Origin: Pseudomonas rustica
GTDB lineage: Bacteria; Pseudomonadota; Gammaproteobacteria; Pseudomonadales; Pseudomonadaceae
Direction: 5' to 3'
Assembly: GCF_018336155.1 (NCBI RefSeq)
Contig: NZ_JAGYHF010000009.1
Location: 1-64,000 of the forward strand
Length of the DNA stretch: 64,000 bases
Under the pieces are notes generated by a model that ran no database searches, was not told the DNA's origin, and worked only from the letters and a program-made list of their open reading frames with translations. Made by a program: the position numbers and the translations under genes. How positions within the stretch are numbered: position 1 is the first letter of the stretch; each line of letters opens with the position of its first letter. Below are positions 58,697-64,000 of the stretch, one piece after another.

Positions 58697-59679
58697 TGCA
58701 GGTGTTCGTGCAAGCGGCGCGCAGCCTCCTGACCACTCAGCCATGCACCCTCCACACGCCCGGACAGGCACCAGTCGCCGCAGGCATACAAGCCCAGATC
58801 GGCATCGGCCAGCGTGCCCCATTCGTGCCCCGTTGCCGGGCGTGCATAGAGCCAGCGATGGGCGAGGCTAAAGCTCGGCGCCGGCATCGCGCTGTGCAGC
58901 AATTCAGCGAATGCACCGTGCAGATGCTCGATCACCGCTTCCTTGGACAGGTCGATGTGTTGCCGACTCCATGCGCTGGTCGCGTGCAGCACCCACGTGT
59001 CGAGGGTGTTGTCGCGCCCCGGTTTACTACGGTTGCGCGCCAGCCAGTCGAGCGGGCTGTCCTGCACGAAGCAGCCTTCGATTGGCGTATCCAAAGGCGT
59101 GTCAAAGGCAAGGGCAACGGCCCACGTCGGATCCATCTTCACCCCCGCAGCGGCGCCGGCGAGCTTCGGTGCCGCGGCCAATAATGCGGTGGCTTGCGGC
59201 GCCGGCGTGGCGATCACCACGTGGCTGAAGGGGCCGTGGGTGAAGCCTTCGGCGTCCTGCAAATGCCAGTGCTCTTCACCGCGAAAAACTTCGGTGATGC
59301 GGCAGGCGAAATGCACTTCCAGACCGTCGAGCAAACCACGGGTGATGGCGCTCATGCGCGGCGCGCCGACCCAGCGTGTCTGCTCGTCCGGCGACAGGTT
59401 CAGTTGCCCGCCCTGATAGGTGTAGAGCTGCGGCGTCCACTCGGCGACCCAGCCCTGGCTTTGCCAACGCTGTACTTCGGTGACGAAGCGACGGTCGCGG
59501 GCGGTGAAATATTGCGCGCCCATGTCCAGCGAACCGGCGTCGCTGCGTTTGCTCGACATGCGCCCGCCACTGCCGCGGCTTTTATCGAACAGTTGCACGG
59601 TATGCCCGGTCTCTGTCAGAGCCTGGGCGGCGGAGAGCCCGGCGATGCCGGTGCCGATGATTGCGATAGGTACAGTCAT
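58693..59679 (-). CDS. Renalase-like FAD-dependent oxidase
   Basis: 328 residues: FAD motif IAIIGTGIAGLSAAQALTETGH, then GSGGRMSSKR, GAQYFTARDRRF, and a C-terminal GDWCLSGRVEGAWLSGQEAA. Bacterial renalases from Pseudomonas oxidise the wrong dihydro-isomers of NAD(P)H back to NAD(P)+, a metabolite-repair reaction. The start is MTVPIAIIG with no extension. It is followed by the Trp-rich gene and preceded by the shared TGTACA operator. Confidence 0.9.
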   Translation of the reverse strand: MTVPIAIIGTGIAGLSAAQALTETGHTVQLFDKSRGSGGRMSSKRSDAGSLDMGAQYFTARDRRFVTEVQRWQSQGWVAEWTPQLYTYQGGQLNLSPDEQTRWVGAPRMSAITRGLLDGLEVHFACRITEVFRGEEHWHLQDAEGFTHGPFSHVVIATPAPQATALLAAAPKLAGAAAGVKMDPTWAVALAFDTPLDTPIEGCFVQDSPLDWLARNRSKPGRDNTLDTWVLHATSAWSRQHIDLSKEAVIEHLHGAFAELLHSAMPAPSFSLAHRWLYARPATGHEWGTLADADLGLYACGDWCLSGRVEGAWLSGQEAARRLHEHLQ

Positions 59680-59699
59680 AGGGGCCTCGTTTACCTTTC

Positions 59700-59750
59700 T
59701 GTACAGACTACGCCGTGATTGAAACCTGTACAATTTTGTTTTCTGGTATA
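59700..59750 (-). promoter_or_regulatory. Promoter and TGTACA operator of the renalase unit
   Basis: On the minus strand TTGTAC (-35, 59728-59733) and TAGTCT (-10, 59705-59710) are 17 bases apart. The plus strand reads TGTACA-N12-GGTATA (59727-59750), the same spacing as the other two operators with one mismatch, and another single TGTACA at 59700-59705. Confidence 0.55.
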
Positions 59751-59876
59751 ACTTCTAGCGTTCTCGTTCTGACAGCTTGGCCTATGGTTAAACAATAGAG
59801 CCTGCCCGATAGAAAAGATCCCTGCTTTTAAAAATAGACTAGTGATCCGGGTTAAACGCCACGCGAGGAAGATGTC

Positions 59877-60779
59877 ATGCACATATTGCTGACCGGCGGT
59901 ACTGGTTTGATCGGCCGACAACTCTGCCGACACTGGTCCGCGCAGGGTCATCGTCTGACGGTATGGAGCCGCACGCCGGAAAAAGTCGCGAAAATTTGCG
60001 GCGCACAGGTGCGCGGCATCGCTCGTCTCGAAGACGTGGGTGATGAGCCGTTAGACGCGATCATCAACCTCGCTGGCGCTCCGATTGCCGATCGGCCATG
60101 GACGCATCGGCGCAAGGCGTTGCTGTGGAGCAGTCGCATCACACTGACGGAAACCTTGCTGGCGTGGCTCGAAACTCGCGCGCAGAAACCGGCGCTGTTG
60201 ATTTCCGGCTCGGCGATCGGCTGGTACGGCGATGGCGGCGAACGTGAGCTGACGGAAGAATCGCCGCCGGTGATCGACGACTTCGCCAGTCAGCTGTGCA
60301 TCGCCTGGGAAGAAACCGCGCAACGTGCTGAAGCGCTGGGCATTCGCGTGGTGCTGGTGCGAACCGGTTTGGTGCTGTCGGCCGAGGGCGGCTTTTTGTC
60401 GCGGCTGCTGTTTCCGTTCAAGCTTGGGCTGGGCGGGCCTTTGGGCAACGGTCGGCAATGGATGCCGTGGATTCATATCGATGATCAAATCGCGCTGATT
60501 GATTTTCTTCTGCACCGCGAGCAGGCCAGTGGTCCTTATAATGCGTGCGCGCCGCAACCTGTGCGCAATCGCGAATTTGCCAAAACCCTGGGCAGCGTAT
60601 TGCACCGCCCGGCGTTTATGCCGATGCCGACCCTGGCACTGAAGGTCGGTCTCGGCGAGATGTCTTTGTTGTTGCTCGGCGGCCAAAAGGCTACGCCGGC
60701 ACGCTTGCTGGAAGCGGGTTTCACTTTCCAGTTCACGGAATTACGTGCGGCTTTGGATGATCTCTCCAGCCGCCTCTGA
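59877..60779 (+). CDS. TIGR01777 NAD-dependent epimerase-like protein (YfcH type)
   Basis: 300 residues. Extended SDR fold: MHILLTGGTGLIGRQLCRHW, then GSAIGWYGDGGERELTEE, PWIHIDDQIALIDFLL and a C-terminal DUF1731-like end (PARLLEAGFTFQFTELRAAL). The reaction is unknown for this family. It is divergent from the renalase unit and may share its control region, and sits 13 bases before hemH. Confidence 0.9.
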   Translation: MHILLTGGTGLIGRQLCRHWSAQGHRLTVWSRTPEKVAKICGAQVRGIARLEDVGDEPLDAIINLAGAPIADRPWTHRRKALLWSSRITLTETLLAWLETRAQKPALLISGSAIGWYGDGGERELTEESPPVIDDFASQLCIAWEETAQRAEALGIRVVLVRTGLVLSAEGGFLSRLLFPFKLGLGGPLGNGRQWMPWIHIDDQIALIDFLLHREQASGPYNACAPQPVRNREFAKTLGSVLHRPAFMPMPTLALKVGLGEMSLLLLGGQKATPARLLEAGFTFQFTELRAALDDLSSRL

Positions 60780-60792
60780 AATAGGACGTTGC

Positions 60793-61818
60793 ATGACCGA
60801 TCACGCCTTGCTTCTGGTCAACCTGGGCTCCCCGGCCTCCACTTCGGTGGCCGATGTGCGCAGTTACCTCAATCAGTTTTTGATGGATCCGTACGTGATC
60901 GACCTGCCATGGCCGCTGCGGCGGTTGCTGGTGTCGCTGATCCTGATCAAACGCCCGGAGCAGTCAGCCCATGCCTACGCGTCGATCTGGTGGGAGGAGG
61001 GCTCGCCGCTGGTAGTGCTCAGCCAGCGTCTGCAACAACAGATGAAGGCGCAGTGGACGCAAGGGCCGGTGGAACTGGCGATGCGCTACGGCGAGCCGTC
61101 GATTGCAACCTGCTTGCTGAAACTGGTCGCGGCGGGGCACAAACGCATCACGCTGGCGCCGCTGTATCCGCAGTTCGCCGACAGCACCACGACCACCGTG
61201 ATCGAAGAAGCCAAACGGGTGATTCGTGAGAAGAAGTTGAATGTGCAATTGTCGGTGCTGCAACCGTTCTACGATCAGCCGGAGTATCTCGACGCGCTGG
61301 TTGAAAGTGCCAAGCCGCATCTGCTACAGGATTACGATCACTTGCTGCTGAGCTTTCATGGCTTGCCGGAGCGGCACCTGACCAAGCTCGACCCGACGGG
61401 CAATCATTGTTTCAAGAACGAAGACTGCTGCAAGAACGCTTCGCCGGCGGTATTGGCCACCTGTTATCGCGCGCAATGCTTGCGCACCGCCGCGCTGTTT
61501 GCCGAGCGCATGGGATTGGCGGACGGCAAGTGGTCGGTGTCGTTTCAGTCGCGGTTGGGCAAGGCAAAGTGGATCGAGCCGTACACCGAAGCGCGGCTGG
61601 ATGAGTTGGGTAAAAGCGGCGTGAAGAAGTTGCTGGTGATGTGCCCGGCGTTTGTCGCCGACTGCATCGAAACGCTGGAAGAGATTGGCGATCGCGGCAA
61701 GGAACAGTTCCGCGAAGCAGGGGGCGAGGAGTTGGTGCTGGTGCCGTGCCTGAACGACGACCCGCAATGGGCGAAGGCGTTGGCGACCCTCTGTGAAAGA
61801 GCACCGTTGGCCCTTTAA
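60793..61818 (+). CDS. hemH: Ferrochelatase
   Basis: 341 residues. Inserts ferrous iron into protoporphyrin IX, the last heme step. Motifs: LLLVNLGSPASTSVADVRSYLNQFL, APLYPQFADSTTTTV and the catalytic His in SFHGLPERHL. The ATG at MTDHALLLVNLGSP is 13 bases after the TIGR01777 gene. A longer frame overlaps that gene and was rejected. Confidence 0.96.
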   Translation: MTDHALLLVNLGSPASTSVADVRSYLNQFLMDPYVIDLPWPLRRLLVSLILIKRPEQSAHAYASIWWEEGSPLVVLSQRLQQQMKAQWTQGPVELAMRYGEPSIATCLLKLVAAGHKRITLAPLYPQFADSTTTTVIEEAKRVIREKKLNVQLSVLQPFYDQPEYLDALVESAKPHLLQDYDHLLLSFHGLPERHLTKLDPTGNHCFKNEDCCKNASPAVLATCYRAQCLRTAALFAERMGLADGKWSVSFQSRLGKAKWIEPYTEARLDELGKSGVKKLLVMCPAFVADCIETLEEIGDRGKEQFREAGGEELVLVPCLNDDPQWAKALATLCERAPLAL

Positions 61819-61830
61819 AAGCCAAAAGCT

Positions 61831-61853
61831 TCGCGAGCAAGCCCGCTCCCACA
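61831..61853. repeat. Orphan half of a GTGGGAGCGGGCTTGCTCGCGAA repeat
   Basis: A single arm in reverse orientation (TTCGCGAGCAAGCCCGCTCC type) directly abuts the next repeat at 61854. Its partner arm is missing, so insertion or rearrangement likely removed it. Confidence 0.85.
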
Positions 61854-61957
61854 TGATCGTTCCCACGCTCCGCGTGGGAATGCAGCCCGTGACGCTCCGC
61901 GTCACTGGACGCGGAGCGTCCCTAGAGACATTCCCACGCAGAGCGTGGGAACGATCA
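61854..61957. repeat. Long palindromic repeat, GATCGTTCCCACGC family
   Basis: TGATCGTTCCCACGCTCCGC at the left and GCAGAGCGTGGGAACGATCA at the right form long arms around an inner GACGCTCCGCGTC/GACGCGGAGCGTC pair. The same family appears as the 49-base insert in the REPIN at 43.9 kb. It fills the gap between hemH and uraA. Confidence 0.88.
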
Positions 61958-61968
61958 GATCTAAAAGT

Positions 61969-63243
61969 TTAGATCAGCGGCTCATCCGCCTTCTTGTTCT
62001 TCCAGCCGTCATTGCCCGGCAGGATCAGGTTCAGCGCAATCGCCACCACCGCGCACAGCGCGATGCCTTTGAGGCCGAAGTCGTCCGGGCCGGTGCCAGT
62101 ACCGACCAGCACACCGCCAATCCCGAACACCAACGTCACCGAGACAATCACCAGATTGCGTGCTTCGCCCAAATCGATCTTGTGACGGATCAGGGTGTTC
62201 ATGCCCACCGCCGCGATCGAACCGAACAACAGGCACAGAATCCCGCCCATCACCGGCACCGGAATGCTTTGCAGCAGCGCGCCGAACTTGCCGATGAACG
62301 CCAGGGTGATGGCGAAAACCGCCGCCCAGGTCATGATTTTCGGGTTGTAGTTCTTGGTCAGCATCACCGCGCCAGTCACTTCGGCGTAGGTGGTATTCGG
62401 CGGACCGCCAAACAGACCGGCGGCGGTGGTGGCAATGCCGTCACCGAGCAAGGTGCGATGCAGGCCCGGCTTCTTCAGATAGTCGCGACCGGTCACGCTA
62501 CCCACAGCAATCACGCCGCCGATGTGTTCGATGGCCGGGGCCAAGGCCACCGGAACGATGAACAGAATCGCCTGCCAGTTGAACTCCGGCGCGGTGAAGT
62601 GCGGAATCGCAAACCATGGCGCAGCGGCAATCTTCGCGGTGTCGACCACGCCGAAATAGAACGACATGGCAAAACCGACCAGCACACCGGAAATGATCGG
62701 CACCAGGCGGAAGATGCCTTTACCGAACACCGCCACGATCAACGTGGTCAGCAGCGCTGGCATCGAGATCAGCATCGCGGTCTGGTAGTGAATCAGTTCC
62801 GAACCGTCGCCAGCCTTGCCCATCGCCATGTTCGCGGCAATCGGCGCCATGGCCAGGCCGATGGAGATGATCACCGGGCCAATCACTACCGGCGGCAGCA
62901 AACGGTCAATGAAGCCCGTGCCTTTGATCTTCACGGCCAGGCCCAGGAAGGTGTAGACGAAACCGGCCGCCATCACACCGCCCATGGTCGCGGCGAGGCC
63001 GAACTGGCCCTTGGCGAGAATGATCGGAGTAATGAAAGCGAAGCTCGACGCCAGAAACACCGGCACCTGACGCCCGGTGACGATCTGGAACAGGATCGTC
63101 CCCAGACCCGCGGTAAACAGTGCCACGTTCGGGTCGAGGCCCGTGATCAGCGGCATCAGCACCAAAGCGCCGAAAGCCACGAACAGCATCTGGGCGCCGG
63201 ACAGCACCGTGCGCCAGAGCGGATCGTTGAACTCTTGCTGCAT
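61969..63243 (-). CDS. uraA: Uracil permease
   Basis: 424 residues with about 12-14 hydrophobic segments, nucleobase-ascorbate transporter family. N-terminal QQEFNDPLWRTVLSGAQMLFVAFGALVLMPLITGLDP, the PAIEHIGGVIAVG stretch and FGGPPNTTYAEVTGAVMLTKNYNPKI are typical of UraA. It is 3 bases after upp, so uracil uptake and salvage are co-expressed. A short GATCTAAA/TTTAGATC hairpin overlaps its stop codon. Confidence 0.93.
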   Translation of the reverse strand: MQQEFNDPLWRTVLSGAQMLFVAFGALVLMPLITGLDPNVALFTAGLGTILFQIVTGRQVPVFLASSFAFITPIILAKGQFGLAATMGGVMAAGFVYTFLGLAVKIKGTGFIDRLLPPVVIGPVIISIGLAMAPIAANMAMGKAGDGSELIHYQTAMLISMPALLTTLIVAVFGKGIFRLVPIISGVLVGFAMSFYFGVVDTAKIAAAPWFAIPHFTAPEFNWQAILFIVPVALAPAIEHIGGVIAVGSVTGRDYLKKPGLHRTLLGDGIATTAAGLFGGPPNTTYAEVTGAVMLTKNYNPKIMTWAAVFAITLAFIGKFGALLQSIPVPVMGGILCLLFGSIAAVGMNTLIRHKIDLGEARNLVIVSVTLVFGIGGVLVGTGTGPDDFGLKGIALCAVVAIALNLILPGNDGWKNKKADEPLI

Positions 63244-63245
63244 GG

Positions 63246-63884
63246 TTACGCGTCCTTCTGCTTGGTGCCGAAGATCTTGTCACCGGCGTCGCCAAGCCCA
63301 GGGATGATGTAACCGTGTTCGTTCAAACGCTCATCGATGGACGCGGTGTAGATGGTCACGTCCGGGTGAGCCTTCTCGACGGCAGCAATGCCTTCCGGCG
63401 CGGCAACCAGCACCATCGCGCGGATGTCTTTGCAGCCGGCCTTTTTCAACAGGTCGATGGTCGCAACCATCGAGCTGCCAGTGGCGAGCATCGGGTCGAT
63501 GATCATTGCCAACCGTTCGTCGATTTCCGGAACCAGTTTTTCCAGATAGGTGTGCGCTTGCAGGGTTTCTTCGTTGCGGGCGACACCCACGGCGGAAACC
63601 TTGGCACCCGGGATCAGGCTCAGCACGCCTTCAAGCATGCCGATGCCGGCGCGCAGGATCGGCACGACGGTGATCTTCTTGCCGGCGATCTTCTCGACCG
63701 ACACGGTGCCGCACCAGCCTGCAATATCGTAGGACTCCAGCGGCAAATCTTTTGTAGCTTCATAGGTCAACAGGGCGCCGACTTCCTGAGCGAGCTCACG
63801 GAAGTTCTTGGTGCTGATATCGGCGCGGCGCATCAGGCCGAGTTTATGACGGATCAGCGGATGGCGGATCTCGAGGATGGGCAT
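63246..63884 (-). CDS. upp: Uracil phosphoribosyltransferase
   Basis: 212 residues. PRPP-binding loop MIIDPMLATGSSMVATIDLLKKAG is typical; N-terminal MPILEIRHPLIRHKLGLMR and a C-terminal GYIIPGLGDAGDKIFGTK are conserved. It makes UMP from uracil and PRPP. First gene of upp-uraA. Confidence 0.96.
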   Translation of the reverse strand: MPILEIRHPLIRHKLGLMRRADISTKNFRELAQEVGALLTYEATKDLPLESYDIAGWCGTVSVEKIAGKKITVVPILRAGIGMLEGVLSLIPGAKVSAVGVARNEETLQAHTYLEKLVPEIDERLAMIIDPMLATGSSMVATIDLLKKAGCKDIRAMVLVAAPEGIAAVEKAHPDVTIYTASIDERLNEHGYIIPGLGDAGDKIFGTKQKDA

Positions 63885-63918
63885 GGAAAAACTCCGGCGG
63901 CGGGCAAAAAAACCGGCC

Positions 63919-63956
63919 TAGATTAATCTATCCGAGGGTGATGTCCTATAGGACAT
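63919..63956. promoter_or_regulatory. Two perfect palindromes in the upp 5' region
   Basis: TAGATTAATCTA (63919-63930) and ATGTCCTATAGGACAT (63941-63956) are perfect palindromes 10 bases apart, 35-72 bases before the upp start. The second overlaps a possible minus-strand -10 box TATAGG. They could bind a repressor of pyrimidine salvage or fold in the leader. The remainder of the window beyond them carries no recognisable gene. Confidence 0.5.
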
Positions 63957-64000
63957 ACAGTACGTTAGTCCACAAATGCTTGATTCGACCTCGCGGGATG

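Noticed and set aside
61945..63312. 455-codon open frame on the plus strand
   Set aside because: Antisense to uraA; His/Gln/Arg-rich composition typical of a shadow frame.

Overview
The window is a chromosomal segment of a Pseudomonas of the fluorescens group. The gene order (lolB-ispE-tRNA-Gln-prs-rplY-pth-ychF facing hemA-prfA-prmC-moeB-murI-pagL, then phrB, hemH, uraA-upp), the high GC content and the many REP elements with GTGGGAGCGGGCTTGCTCGCGA or GTAGGAGCTGCC arms all point there. There is no prophage, insertion sequence or CRISPR array; most of the segment is core genome with small accessory inserts.

Layout. 1-3.7 kb: an envelope lipid-transport locus (two half-size PqiA/LetA membrane proteins and a six-MCE-domain PqiB/LetB protein). 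3.8-8.6 kb: the mksF-mksE-mksB condensin operon (minus strand), divergent from a holD-like psi subunit gene and rimI. 10-15 kb: an acidic hypothetical protein, carbonic anhydrase, a bacterial SET-domain protein, an unrecognised secreted protein and a Tat-exported phosphoesterase. 15-22 kb: short-chain fatty acid transporter, MHS-family symporter, a soluble two-PAS chemotaxis-type protein, flavin reductase-like protein, a DUF2975/HTH pair and a LysE exporter. 22.2-22.7 kb: a higBA toxin-antitoxin locus whose antitoxin lacks its DNA-binding half. 22.9-26.3 kb: gamma-glutamyltransferase lipoprotein, DUF2817 peptidase-like protein, tRNA-Met. 26.4-33 kb: a polyamine-type ABC importer with an amidase and a divergent LysR regulator. 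33-36.7 kb: a membrane chemoreceptor and an Fsr-type MFS exporter. 36.8-49.5 kb: housekeeping genes for translation, heme, isoprenoid, lipoprotein and peptidoglycan synthesis, ending in lipid A deacylase pagL.

49.5-60.8 kb is the most distinctive part. Nine tightly overlapping minus-strand genes (DUF523/DUF1722, MerR/LitR-like regulator, photolyase, NTF2-like, SDR, FAD oxidoreductase, DUF1365, cyclopropane/methyl fatty acid synthase, DUF2878) are followed upstream by a second short unit (renalase-like oxidase plus a Trp-rich small protein). Both units start with the same operator layout, TGTACA-N12-TGTAYA on the plus strand, placed over the predicted -35 box. This looks like a light or photo-oxidative stress regulon controlled by a LitR-type MerR protein without the usual cobalamin ligands. 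The window ends with hemH, uraA and upp; the upp 5' region carries two perfect palindromes.

Twelve intergenic REP/REPIN-type repeats fall into three sequence types, and one contains a second repeat family nested in its loop. Start codons were moved from the longest reading frame wherever a better ribosome binding site, signal peptide or conserved N-terminus supported it.
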